A DNA stretch of 64,000 bases, taken from the NCBI GenBank assembly GCA_963712815.1, contig CAVQJL010000012.1, forward strand, positions 124,001-188,000, given 5' to 3'. This document shows positions 1-8,483 of the stretch, in pieces (positions within the stretch are counted from its first letter, which is position 1; the number at the start of each line of letters is the position of its first letter). The notes under the pieces are model-generated. The model had not been told where the DNA came from and made no database searches. It saw nothing but the letters and a program-made list of their open reading frames with translations. Origin of the DNA: RPQJ01 sp963712815. GTDB taxonomy: Bacteria; Pseudomonadota; Gammaproteobacteria; Steroidobacterales; Steroidobacteraceae. Both the position numbers and the translations under genes were made by a program.

Positions 1-108
1 ACGCAAGAAGTTGAAATTGTTGTCGGATCAGTTGTCCAAATAAGAGGAACGCAGCCTCAAAACGGACAACCCGTTATGGCAACCCAGGTCGTTCACGTGT
101 CGCGATAA
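1..108 (+). CDS. 3' end of an unidentified protein (partial)
   Basis: Frame 1 stays open from the window edge to a TAA at 106-108 and gives 35 residues ending QVVHVSR. The peptide alternates hydrophobic and polar residues (VEIVVGSVVQIRG), like a beta-rich domain. The gene is cut by the window start and too little is visible to name a family. A strong terminator follows 27 bases after the stop, which supports a real gene end. G+C is lower than in most of the window. Confidence 0.5.
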   Translation, partial: TQEVEIVVGSVVQIRGTQPQNGQPVMATQVVHVSR

Positions 109-135
109 GCGAGACGGATAGTTCGCCAAGATAGG

Positions 136-170
136 GCGGCGGCGAAGCGTTAGCTCGCCGCCGCTTTTTA
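136..170 (+). terminator. Rho-independent terminator of the partial gene
   Basis: A perfect 10-bp GC stem (136-145 with 155-164) has a 9-base loop and is followed directly by five T and then ATTT. The orientation fits termination of the + strand gene ending at 108. The minus strand lacks a T run after the stem, so it is not clearly bidirectional. Confidence 0.85.
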
Positions 171-187
171 TTTGCAGCCTCGCTTAA

Positions 188-1045
188 CTAAGGCGCGGAC
201 TCACGAGTCGCCTGTTCCGAGTCAGGACCTTCGTAGTAAAAGACGCCGATACCCACCGTCGAATTCTTACCGGCGCTCGTACCTTGCCGAGCGCCACACT
301 CGTGTTGTGCAAGCCAGTCATCCATCGACTCGATGAAGTGCGTCGCCTGATTTCGAGACCAACTTCGAAACTCCAACTGAGCTTGTGGATCAAGACCGTC
401 GGAAAAAGCAAATCTTTGAATGAATCCTTCCGAAGTTCGAACGGGATCAGCGTTGTGGGCGATGCCAGCGGCCATCGGAAAGAGCATTCCGGAGATTACC
501 GTGATTGCTTTCTCGTCCACGTCACCCGGCACATAGTAACGCTTGATTACTTGGAGGCTACCGTCCTCTAGGTCCGCAATAGCCCCTGCCCGTTTCAACT
601 CGGCTCGTACGGCGCCGGCCGGCACGTCACCCGCAACGGCACGAACAAGTGCGCTAAATCCAGTCTCGTCATCCTGAAACGATAGGTTCCTCGGTTCCCC
701 GCGACTATCGAGAAATCTCGAGTCAACGTGCCACGCATGAAGAACACGAGCGGGTGGCCCCGAATGATCCGTCGAAATTTCAGGCCCAGCACTCGCCACC
801 TCCGTCATCGAGTCGCGAATGCGCCGGACATCCTTGCGGGACAATCCTGTCTTAACTGCGATGCGTGAAGTGTTGGTTCGCCTCCCGCGAGAATCGGTTT
901 CTGCCAATGCTTCGCTTACAAACGCCCGCTTCGCCACTGAATCAAATTGGCGATAGGTAATTCCGGATCTCAAGAGCAGGCGTGCAATGGGCAGCAAACA
1001 AGCGTAGACCGCATTGAGCATGCGGACTTGGATATCGTTATTCAT
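188..1045 (-). CDS. DUF6502 family protein
   Basis: A 285-residue protein with no signal peptide or membrane segment. The N-terminal half resembles the DUF6502 family: a helical start, then a helix-turn-helix-like stretch around residues 45-75 (ISRIAVKTGLSR-like), suggesting a DNA-binding or regulatory role. The specific function is unknown. It lies 24 bases downstream of orn on the same strand and could be co-transcribed. Base composition is noticeably lower in G+C than in orn and the following genes, so transfer is possible. The family call is from recognition, not a search. Confidence 0.7.
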   Translation of the reverse strand: MNNDIQVRMLNAVYACLLPIARLLLRSGITYRQFDSVAKRAFVSEALAETDSRGRRTNTSRIAVKTGLSRKDVRRIRDSMTEVASAGPEISTDHSGPPARVLHAWHVDSRFLDSRGEPRNLSFQDDETGFSALVRAVAGDVPAGAVRAELKRAGAIADLEDGSLQVIKRYYVPGDVDEKAITVISGMLFPMAAGIAHNADPVRTSEGFIQRFAFSDGLDPQAQLEFRSWSRNQATHFIESMDDWLAQHECGARQGTSAGKNSTVGIGVFYYEGPDSEQATRESAP

Positions 1046-1069
1046 TTAGACAGGGACCGCGGCCAGCGT

Positions 1070-1663
1070 TCAGGAGTTTCTGAGACCGTCAGACGGGTGT
1101 TGACTGATTGAGTTCCCAACCGGAGCGAACATTTTTTTCCGGTAATACCCCAACTCGCGAATCGATTCCCGCACGTCATCCAGTGCTAGGTGCCGCGACT
1201 CCTTGCTGAGCCCAGCCAGAACCTCGGGTGCCCAGCGTCGCGCCAGTTCCTTGATCGTGCTGACGTCGAGATTGCGGTAGTGGAAAAACATCTCCAACCG
1301 CGGCATTTCACGGTAGAGGAACCGGCGGTCCTGGCAGATGCTGTTTCCGCACATCGGCGACGCACCCGGCTCGGCATGGACCTCCAGGAACTCGAGCGTA
1401 CGCTGCTCGGCCTCGGCGGCGGTCACCGTACTGCGTCGGACGCGTTCGATCAGCCCGGAGGCGCCGTGGGTCGTACGATTCCACTCGTCCATCGCCTCTA
1501 GAACGACATCCGGCTGGTGGATCGCAATGACCGGGCCCTCGGCGACGACTTCGAGCTGTGAATTCGTGACGATCGTCGCGATCTCGATGATGCGATCGCG
1601 GTCCGGGTCGAGACCTGTCATCTCGAGGTCGATCCACACGAGATTGTCCAACCGAGTCGTCAT
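1070..1663 (-). CDS. orn: Oligoribonuclease
   Basis: A 197-residue DEDDh 3'-5' exoribonuclease that degrades short oligoribonucleotides, including pGpG from c-di-GMP turnover, to mononucleotides in the cytoplasm. Exo I is WIDLEMTGLD near residue 10, with the metal-binding Asp and Glu. Exo II lies around CGNSICQDRRFL (about 108-119). Exo III has the His and Asp in SRHLALDDVRESI (about 157-169). Length is close to the usual 180-200. It is divergent from the M48 gene at 1733. The orn, M48 peptidase and rsgA neighbourhood is common in gammaproteobacteria. Confidence 0.97.
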   Translation of the reverse strand: MTTRLDNLVWIDLEMTGLDPDRDRIIEIATIVTNSQLEVVAEGPVIAIHQPDVVLEAMDEWNRTTHGASGLIERVRRSTVTAAEAEQRTLEFLEVHAEPGASPMCGNSICQDRRFLYREMPRLEMFFHYRNLDVSTIKELARRWAPEVLAGLSKESRHLALDDVRESIRELGYYRKKMFAPVGNSISQHPSDGLRNS

Positions 1664-1732
1664 ACGCCGGGAAACGGTACCATTGCCTAAGTCGCGCGCA
1701 TTCTAGCAAAGGACAGGCTCGAGCCCGGAACG

Positions 1733-2995
1733 ATGCACATTTTCACATCCGTATTCCTCGTGGCGCTTGCGGCCTATCTGTCCATCCGGCTGTGGCTGGC
1801 ACGGCGCCAGGTGAGGTACGTCGAAGCACACCGGGACACCGTGCCCGCGGGCTTCGCGTCACTCGTCACGCCAGCCGAGCACGCCCGGGCGGCGGATTAC
1901 GCAGCCGCGGGCGAGCGCCTCGACATGCTCGAAGCCTTTTACGACACGCTGATCGCCGTCGCACTGACGGTGGGCGGGGGCATCGCAGCGGTCGCGGCCT
2001 GGTCAGGCGCAATGGCCGGCGTCGGGGTGGCCGCCGGCGTCCTGCACATTCTCGGCGTGTTTGCCTTGCTGGCGCTCATCGAACTGCCCTTCAGCATCTA
2101 CCGAACGTTCGTCCTCGAGCAGCGCTTCGGTTTCAACCGGACACGCCCGGCGACGTTCGTGGCGGACCGGCTCAAGGGCTGGGCCCTCGGACTGCTCCTC
2201 GGCGGCGCGATGGCGGCCTGCGTGCTCTGGATCATGGCGACCGCCGGATCGTACTGGTGGCTGGTGGGTTGGGGTGCGTGGTTCGGCTTCAGCCTGCTCG
2301 TTACCTGGGCGTGGCCGCGGCTGATTGCGCCGCTGTTCAACAAGTTCTCGCCGCTGGAGGACACCGCGCTCAGGGCACGCATCGACGCCCTGCTCGACCG
2401 CTGCGATTTCCGAGCCAAGGCCGTCTTCGTCATGGACGGCTCGCGCCGTTCGTCGCACGGCAACGCCTACTTCACGGGCCTCGGTCGCGAGAAACGCATC
2501 GTATTCTTCGACACCCTGCTCGGCAGCCTGACCGCCCCGCAGATCGAGTCGGTGCTGGCCCATGAACTGGCGCATTTCAAGCTGCGCCACGTCCCCCAGC
2601 GCCTCGTCGCGGGCGCCCTGCTGAGCCTGGCGGGCTTCGCGCTGCTCGGGTGGCTGGCCGGCCGCGACTGGTTCTATGCTGCCCTCGGTGTGCCGCAGCC
2701 GAGCGATTCGGCCGCACTGCTCCTGTTCATGGTCACGGCGCCCGCTTTTACGTGGCTGGTGTCGCCGCTGCTCGCGGCCTGGTCCCGCCGCCACGAGTTC
2801 GAGGCCGACGCTTTCGCCGCCCAGCACAGCGACGCCCGTTCCCTGGCCGACGCACTGGCAACGCTCTACAAGGACAACGCCACCACCCTGACACCAGACC
2901 CGCTCTACTCGGCGTTCCACGACTCGCATCCGCCGCCGGCCATCCGGATCGGACGGCTGCTGGCACTGGGCCGCCCGGCTACGTCAAGCCAGTGA
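1733..2995 (+). CDS. M48 family integral membrane metallopeptidase (Ste24-like)
   Basis: A 420-residue zinc endopeptidase of the CAAX-protease/Ste24 type. It has an N-terminal hydrophobic segment (1-20), several membrane helices between about 65 and 200, the zinc motif HELAH near residue 280, and further helices after it. The third zinc ligand is probably in EFEADAFA near 355. Bacterial members are thought to act on membrane or misfolded proteins; the substrate here is unknown. Its TGA stop overlaps the GTG start of rsgA (GTGA), so the two are translationally coupled. Confidence 0.92.
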   Translation: MHIFTSVFLVALAAYLSIRLWLARRQVRYVEAHRDTVPAGFASLVTPAEHARAADYAAAGERLDMLEAFYDTLIAVALTVGGGIAAVAAWSGAMAGVGVAAGVLHILGVFALLALIELPFSIYRTFVLEQRFGFNRTRPATFVADRLKGWALGLLLGGAMAACVLWIMATAGSYWWLVGWGAWFGFSLLVTWAWPRLIAPLFNKFSPLEDTALRARIDALLDRCDFRAKAVFVMDGSRRSSHGNAYFTGLGREKRIVFFDTLLGSLTAPQIESVLAHELAHFKLRHVPQRLVAGALLSLAGFALLGWLAGRDWFYAALGVPQPSDSAALLLFMVTAPAFTWLVSPLLAAWSRRHEFEADAFAAQHSDARSLADALATLYKDNATTLTPDPLYSAFHDSHPPPAIRIGRLLALGRPATSSQ

Positions 2996-3903
2996 ACGAG
3001 CAGGAAGACACCGGCTGCGTCATCGAGTCCTATGGCCGTCGTGTGGTCGTCGCCCGCAGCGATGAACCAAGCGTCGCCTGCAAACTGAAGCGGCGCAATC
3101 TCGACCTGGTCGCCGGCGACGAGGTTCGCATCGCGGTCTCGCCGGGGGACGACGAGTGGACGGTCGTCGAGCGTCTACCCCGCCGCAACGTCTTCTGCCG
3201 CAGTGACAGCCGAGGCCGGATTGAATCGCTCGCGGCCAACCTCGACCAGCTCGGCGTGGTGATTGCACCTCGTCCGCCCTGTGACCCCTTCATTGTCGAT
3301 CGCTATCTCGCCGGTGCCGAGCAGGCCGGGATCGCAGCACTGCTGGTCCTGAACAAGCAGGACCTAGCCGCTGCGGCAGACGACCTGTCGTTCGTCGAGC
3401 CCCTGCGGGCAATCGGTCTCACGGTCGTGTCGGTCTCGGCACGCACCGGAACCGGCCTCGACGAACTGGTCGCGCGGCTGTCTGGTCGCAGGAGCCTCCT
3501 CGCCGGGCAGTCCGGCGTTGGCAAGTCCTCGCTGCTCAATGCCCTTGCGGGCGAGGCCCTGCGCGCCACCGGGCACCTGTCGAGCGGATCCGGCGAAGGT
3601 CGGCACACCACGGTCTCCTCGGCGATCCTGAAGACACCCTGGGGCGAGATCGCCGACTCGCCGGGCGTCCGCGACTACGCCCCGCCGCTTGCCCCGGGCC
3701 GGGAGGTCCAGCGCGGCTACCCGGAAATCGCCGGACTCGCCGCAGGCTGCAGGTTCCCCGACTGCCTGCACCTCAGGGAGCCGCAGTGCGCAGTCCGCAC
3801 TGCGGCCGAGTCCGGCGAGATCGACGCACGACGCTACGAGAGCTACCGGCGACTGCTGAACCTGAACCGGCAGCTCGAGGAGCGTCGCGGCTGGGGCGCC
3901 TGA
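2992..3903 (+). CDS. rsgA: Ribosome small subunit-dependent GTPase A
   Basis: A 303-residue circularly permuted GTPase that acts in late 30S subunit maturation. An N-terminal OB-fold (about 1-75) is followed by the permuted G motifs: G4 NKQD near 120, G1 GQSGVGKSSLLN near 170 and G3 DSPGVRDY near 220. A C-terminal zinc knuckle has Cys and His in CRFPDCLHLREPQC. The GTG at 2992 is chosen because it overlaps the upstream M48 stop and yields the usual length. The frame stays open further upstream, but that part lies inside the M48 gene. Confidence 0.95.
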   Translation: MNEQEDTGCVIESYGRRVVVARSDEPSVACKLKRRNLDLVAGDEVRIAVSPGDDEWTVVERLPRRNVFCRSDSRGRIESLAANLDQLGVVIAPRPPCDPFIVDRYLAGAEQAGIAALLVLNKQDLAAAADDLSFVEPLRAIGLTVVSVSARTGTGLDELVARLSGRRSLLAGQSGVGKSSLLNALAGEALRATGHLSSGSGEGRHTTVSSAILKTPWGEIADSPGVRDYAPPLAPGREVQRGYPEIAGLAAGCRFPDCLHLREPQCAVRTAAESGEIDARRYESYRRLLNLNRQLEERRGWGA

Positions 3904-3929
3904 CGTTTCAAGAGCCCGGCCGGGTTGGT

Positions 3930-3958
3930 TTGACAGGTTTCTAGCCCTCCCCTACGGT
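3930..3958 (+). promoter_or_regulatory. Candidate sigma70 promoter for the nitrilase-like/etf cluster
   Basis: TTGACA at 3930-3935, a 17-base spacer, then TACGGT at 3953-3958, about 40 bases before the ATG at 4002. The -35 is perfect and the -10 is weak. There is no experimental support. Confidence 0.45.
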
Positions 3959-4001
3959 TTGCGACCGGCCCCGGTCGCGGGGTTCCGCACAGGCTTCGTC
4001 G

Positions 4002-5051
4002 ATGACCCACGACAATCTCGCTTACCGGGCGCTCGCGCTGCAGATCGCGTGTCGGCCCGTCAACGACTGCCCGGACCGCAGCACTGCGCGCGCGCGCATG
4101 GCGGAGGCTGTCGAGCGTGTCGGGCGTCACGTCCGGGCCGCCAAGGCCTTCCTCGGACCGGACGTTCGTCTGGTGGTGCTGCCCGAGTACTTCCTCACGG
4201 GCTATCCGCTGGGCGAGTCGATCCCCGAATGGGCCGACAAGGCCGCGCTGGCGCCCGACGGTCCAGAGTTCGAGTCACTCGCGCGGATTGCCGCGGACCA
4301 GCAGTTGTTCCTGTCGGGCAATGCCTACGAGACCGACGCGGCCTTTCCCGGGCTTTATTTCCAGGCGAGCTTCGTGCTCGATCCGGCCGGCCGGACCGTC
4401 CTGCGCTACCGGCGGCTGGTCTCGATGTTCGCGCCGACGCCGCACGACGTCTGGGACCGTTACCTCGAGCGCTACGGCCTCGACGGCGTGTTCCCGGTGG
4501 CCGACACGGAGATCGGACGCCTGGCCGCAATCGCCTCGGAGGAGATCCTCTACCCGGAGATCGCCCGGGCTTTGGCGCTGCGCGGGGCCGAGGTGTTCCT
4601 GCACTCGACCAGCGAGGTGGGTAGCACCCGCCTCACCCCGAAAGACGTCGCCAAGCGGGCGCGCGCCCTCGAGAATCTCGCCTACGTGGTGTCGGCCAAC
4701 ACCGGCGGCTTCGAAGGAGCCGACCTTGCCGGGAATTCGACCGACGGCATGTCCAAGATCGTCGACTACCTCGGCGAGGTTCGCATCGAGGCCGGGTTCG
4801 GCGAAAGCGCCGTGGCCTGCGCGGAGATCGATCTGGCCGCATTGCGACGCTACCGGCGCCGTCCCGGCATGGGCAACCTGCTCTCGCGGCAGCGCCTCGA
4901 GCTGTTCGCGCCGGTCTATGGCGGGCCGCCGGTCTATCCGGCCAACACACTGCTCGACCCGGCGGGGGGAATCGTGACGCCGGAGCGGTCCCACTTCCTG
5001 GCCACCCAGCGGGCGGTGATCGAGCGGCTGGCACGCCTCGGGCTGGTATGA
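4002..5051 (+). CDS. Nitrilase-superfamily (carbon-nitrogen hydrolase fold) protein with altered triad
   Basis: A 349-residue protein with the overall nitrilase/CN-hydrolase fold. The first catalytic Glu is present in LPEYFLTGYP (about residue 65). The second motif, normally YRK, reads RYRRL here. The third, normally ICYDLRFPE, reads IASEEILYPE (near 185), placing Ser where the nucleophilic Cys belongs. On this by-eye alignment the Glu-Lys-Cys triad has become Glu-Arg-Ser, so hydrolase activity is doubtful. It precedes etfB by 51 bases on the same strand and may belong to that unit. A divergent amidase with a displaced Cys is the main alternative. Confidence 0.8.
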   Translation: MTHDNLAYRALALQIACRPVNDCPDRSTARARMAEAVERVGRHVRAAKAFLGPDVRLVVLPEYFLTGYPLGESIPEWADKAALAPDGPEFESLARIAADQQLFLSGNAYETDAAFPGLYFQASFVLDPAGRTVLRYRRLVSMFAPTPHDVWDRYLERYGLDGVFPVADTEIGRLAAIASEEILYPEIARALALRGAEVFLHSTSEVGSTRLTPKDVAKRARALENLAYVVSANTGGFEGADLAGNSTDGMSKIVDYLGEVRIEAGFGESAVACAEIDLAALRRYRRRPGMGNLLSRQRLELFAPVYGGPPVYPANTLLDPAGGIVTPERSHFLATQRAVIERLARLGLV

Positions 5052-5102
5052 TGCTGCACTGCAAACATACGGTTTGAACCGGGTCAAAGAGGAGTCAGGC
5101 GC

Positions 5103-5853
5103 GTGCGCAAAATCATGGTGGGCGTCAAGCGCGTGGTGGACTACAACGTCCGCGTCCGGGTGAAGCCGGACAACACGGGAGTCGTCACGGAAGGGGTCAA
5201 GATGAGCATCAACCCCTTCGACGAGATCGCGCTCGAGGAAGCGCTGCAGGATCAAGGAAAAAGGGCTCGCAGACGAGGTGGTCGCAGTCGGCATCGGGCC
5301 GGCGGACGCCCAGCAGCAGCTGCGCACCGCGCTCGCGATGGGCGCCGACCGTGCCATCCTGGTGCAGTCCGATGCGTCCGTTCCGCCGCTTTCGGTGGCC
5401 AGGATCTTCCGCCAGTTGATCGACAAGGAGCAGCCCCTCCTCGTGCTGCTCGGCAAGCAGGCCATCGACGACGACAACGGCCAGGCTCCGCAGATGCTCG
5501 CGGCGCTGTGGGACCGACCGCAGGCGGTCTCCTGCTCGAAGATCGAGATCGCCGACGGCAAGGCCACCGTCACGCGCGAGGTGGACGCCGGGCTCGAGGT
5601 GCTGGAGGTTGACCTCCCGGCCGTCATGAGCGTGGACCTGAGGCTCAACGAGCCGCGCTACGTGAAGCTTCCGGACATCATGAAGGCCAAGAAGAAGCCG
5701 CTCGACACGCTCGGGCTCGGCGACTTCGGTCTGACCGATGCGCCGGCGTTCAAGACGGTGCGCGTGGACCCGCCGCCGCAGCGCCAGAAGGGCATCATGG
5801 TGAAGGACGTGGCCGAACTGGTCGACGCGCTCAAGAAGAAGGGGTTGGTGTGA
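5103..5853 (+). CDS. etfB: Electron transfer flavoprotein subunit beta (single frameshift)
   Basis: EtfB pairs with EtfA to carry electrons from flavin dehydrogenases. The start is GTG at 5103 after an AGAGGAG ribosome site. The N-terminus (KIMVGVKRVVDYNVRVRVK) and the stretch to NPFDEIALEEAL are typical. The frame then breaks at 5246-5250, where one extra base seems inserted. The +1 frame resumes with KEKGLADEVVAVGIG and runs to the TGA at 5853. With the extra base removed, the product is about 249 residues, the normal size. All other regions look conserved, so sequence error is at least as likely as inactivation. The stop overlaps the etfA start by one base. Confidence 0.9.
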
Positions 5854-6797
5854 TGAGCAAGATCCTGATCATTGCGGAACACGACGGCGCCCGTCTCAAT
5901 GCAAGCACGGCCAAGTGCGTCAGCTGCGCGTCGCAGATTGCCGGTGCGTCGATCGATGTCCTGGTGCTCGCCGCCGACGGCTCCGCCGTCGCGTCGCAGG
6001 CGGCCACGATCGCCGGTGTCGGCAGGGTGCTGGTCGCCGAGAACGCCGCCAACGTCGAACCGCTGGCGGCGGTGCTCGCCCCGCAGGTCGCGAAGCTGGC
6101 CGCGGGCTACACGCACGTGTTCGGCCCCTCGACGACCTTCGGCAAGGATCTCATGCCGCGCGTCGCGGCCTTGCTCGGCGTCGGCCAGGTCAGCGACGTC
6201 ATGGCCGTCGACGGGCCGCACGCCTTCAAGCGGCCGATCTACGCCGGCAACGCCGTGCTCACTGTCGAAGTGCCGGCTGACGCCGTCGTCGTCGCGACCG
6301 TCCGGGTGGCCTCGTTCGAGGCCGCCGCGCAGGGCGGCACGGCGGCGCTCGAGAAGGTGGATGCCGGCGTGCCCCTTCCCACCCACACCCGCTTCGTGTC
6401 GCGCTCGGGCGCAACCACCGGCAGGCCCGACCTGCAGAGCGCCTCGCGCGTGGTGGCCGGCGGCCGTGCGCTCGGCAGCGCCGACGGCTTCAAGATCATC
6501 TACAGCCTCGCGGACAGGATCGGTGCCGCGGTGGGCGCCTCGCGAGCGGCGGTGGACGCGGGCTACGTGCCGAACGACCTTCAGGTCGGGCAGACCGGCA
6601 AGATCATCGCGCCGGAACTGTATCTCGCGATCGGCATTTCCGGCGCCATCCAGCACATGACCGGCATCAAGGACGCTCGCACGATCGTCGCCATCAACAA
6701 GGACGGCGAGGCTCCGATCTTCGAAGCGGCGGACATCGGGCTGGTGGGCGACCTGTTCGCGATCGTGCCGGAACTCGAGAAGCAATTGGGCGGATGA
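5853..6797 (+). CDS. etfA: Electron transfer flavoprotein subunit alpha
   Basis: A 314-residue FAD-binding alpha subunit of ETF. The ATG at 5853 overlaps the etfB TGA (TGATG). The N-terminal domain (about 1-190) starts MSKILIIAEHDG. The C-terminal FAD domain carries VVAGGRALGS, VGASRAAVDAGY, QVGQTGKIIAPELYLAIGISGA and the closing AINKDGEAPIF segment. All are family signatures. No acyl-CoA dehydrogenase or ETF-quinone oxidoreductase is nearby, so the electron donor is not indicated by context. It overlaps the next gene by 4 bases. Confidence 0.96.
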   Translation: MSKILIIAEHDGARLNASTAKCVSCASQIAGASIDVLVLAADGSAVASQAATIAGVGRVLVAENAANVEPLAAVLAPQVAKLAAGYTHVFGPSTTFGKDLMPRVAALLGVGQVSDVMAVDGPHAFKRPIYAGNAVLTVEVPADAVVVATVRVASFEAAAQGGTAALEKVDAGVPLPTHTRFVSRSGATTGRPDLQSASRVVAGGRALGSADGFKIIYSLADRIGAAVGASRAAVDAGYVPNDLQVGQTGKIIAPELYLAIGISGAIQHMTGIKDARTIVAINKDGEAPIFEAADIGLVGDLFAIVPELEKQLGG

Positions 6798-8473
6798 CAC
6801 GGGTCCGCAAGGGATTCGTCGACCTCCCGCACGGCCAGGTCCACTTCCGCTACGGCGGCCGTGGACCGGTCGTGGTCTTGCTGCACGACTCGCCCCGTTC
6901 GTCGACGCTGCACGTGACGAACATCGAGTGGCTCGGCGAGCATTTCACCGTGATCGCGCCCGACGCGCCGGGCAGCGGGAGTTCGACGCCGCTGTCGCAG
7001 GACGCGCCTGAGATCCCGGATTTCTCCAATGCGCTCGCCGACACGCTGACGGCCCTCGGCGTCGAGCGCTTCGCGCTGTACGGGCTCCACTCGGGCGCCA
7101 GGATCGCGTTGCGATTCGCTGCGGATCATCCGGGGCGCGTGTCGGTCGCGGTGCTCGACGAACTCGCGCTCGCACCCGGAACGTTGTCGCGAGAGCACCT
7201 CGAGCGATACCTTCCGTGCTTCGAGCCGACCGCAGATGGCGCCTACCTCGCGCGACAGTGGCACCGTATCCTGGACTTCCACCGCTATTTCCCCTGGTTC
7301 GAGCCAACGGCACAGACGCGGCTGCTGCGCGCACTGCCCGACGAAGCGCAGTTGCACGATTACGCGACGGACCTGTTCATGGCAGGGCGCCACTGGGCGG
7401 ACGCGTACGGCGCGGCACTGCGCCACGTGGCTGTCCCGGACATCCAGCGCCTTCGGTCGCCGACGGTCCTGATGTACCGCGATGACGACGTGCTGCCGCC
7501 CGGCTTCGATCAGCTGCCGCAAACTTTGCCCGCGCAGTGCAGCGTCGAGCGGATCCCGCAGCCCGCTGCCTGGCGCACGAGGCTCCTCGAGGCACTGAAG
7601 CGCACCGACCTGCCGCGAAAGGGCTGGCAACCGCCGCAGCCCGGCCCCGCCGTCGGCGGACCGGGGAGCCGCCGGCGCTACGTGGACCTGGTGCACGGTC
7701 AGTTGCACCTTCGCCTGCGTGGCCACCCGGGCAGCGGCGTGCCGCTCCTGCTGCTGCACGATGTGCCCGGCGGGTCGTGCGCCCTGCAGCCGCTGGCACA
7801 GGCTCTCGCCCGCGATCGGCTCACGATCGCACCCGACCTTCCCGGCCTGGGCGAATCGCATCCGCTGCCCTACCCCAGCCTCGGCAGCTACATCACCGCG
7901 CTGGCCGAGACCCTCGAGCGACTCGAGACGGGACCGGTCGACGTGTTCGCGGAAGGCCTGGGCGCGTGCTTCGCAGTGGCGCTGGCCGCGCATCATTTGT
8001 CGCTGGTCCGCCGACTTGCGCTCGACGGGCTGCCGTTGATCCGCGTGCGCGAACAGCGCCGCTACGCGAAGCACTACTGCCCACCGCTGGTCCCGGATCG
8101 TCATGGCAGTCACCTCATTCAGGCCTGGGGCCAGCTGTGCGATGCCGAGTCGTGCTGGCCGTGGTTCGACCGCTCGGCGGCAGCGGCGCGCCGGCACGAC
8201 CCCGACCTCGACCCGGACGGGCTGCACGCCCGGCTCGTCGAGGTGATGAAGCAATTGCCGAGCTACGGCGATGCGGCCAAGGCGGCGCTCGAGTCCCGGG
8301 TGCGGGACATCCTGCGCGGCGTACAGCAGCCAGTGCTGCTGTTCGACGTCGCCGACGACGTGCGCTACAAGGGCACGCAGGCGGCAGCCCGCCGGCTCGC
8401 GAACCACCGTATCGTGTCCCGCCCCGGCACCGTTGCAGCGCGTGCCGACCTCCTGCGGGAATTTCTCGCCTGA
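6794..8473 (+). CDS. Tandem alpha/beta-hydrolase-fold protein lacking canonical nucleophiles
   Basis: A 559-residue protein with two tandem alpha/beta-hydrolase domains (about 1-275 and 295-559) that align with each other. Each begins VDLxHGQxHxR, then has VVLLHDSP or LLLLHDVP, an APDxPGxG turn and a nucleophile elbow. The first elbow is YGLHSGA, with His where Ser or Asp is expected. The second is FAEGLGA, with Gly there. Neither domain has an obvious late catalytic His. Some alpha/beta-hydrolase relatives have an HTG elbow like the first one, but two degenerate domains in one chain suggest a binding or scaffold role. Its ATGA overlap with etfA indicates tight coupling to ETF. Confidence 0.85.
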   Translation: MTRVRKGFVDLPHGQVHFRYGGRGPVVVLLHDSPRSSTLHVTNIEWLGEHFTVIAPDAPGSGSSTPLSQDAPEIPDFSNALADTLTALGVERFALYGLHSGARIALRFAADHPGRVSVAVLDELALAPGTLSREHLERYLPCFEPTADGAYLARQWHRILDFHRYFPWFEPTAQTRLLRALPDEAQLHDYATDLFMAGRHWADAYGAALRHVAVPDIQRLRSPTVLMYRDDDVLPPGFDQLPQTLPAQCSVERIPQPAAWRTRLLEALKRTDLPRKGWQPPQPGPAVGGPGSRRRYVDLVHGQLHLRLRGHPGSGVPLLLLHDVPGGSCALQPLAQALARDRLTIAPDLPGLGESHPLPYPSLGSYITALAETLERLETGPVDVFAEGLGACFAVALAAHHLSLVRRLALDGLPLIRVREQRRYAKHYCPPLVPDRHGSHLIQAWGQLCDAESCWPWFDRSAAAARRHDPDLDPDGLHARLVEVMKQLPSYGDAAKAALESRVRDILRGVQQPVLLFDVADDVRYKGTQAAARRLANHRIVSRPGTVAARADLLREFLA

Positions 8474-8483
8474 GGGACGCGGC

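Noticed and set aside
2003..2929. Long open frames on the strand opposite the M48 gene
   Set aside because: High-G+C shadow frames with Arg/Gly-rich composition; the opposite strand has full protein motifs.
3904..4001. Terminator after rsgA (AGCCCGGCCGGGTT)
   Set aside because: The stem is short, and no T tract follows; the promoter reading for the next gene is better supported.
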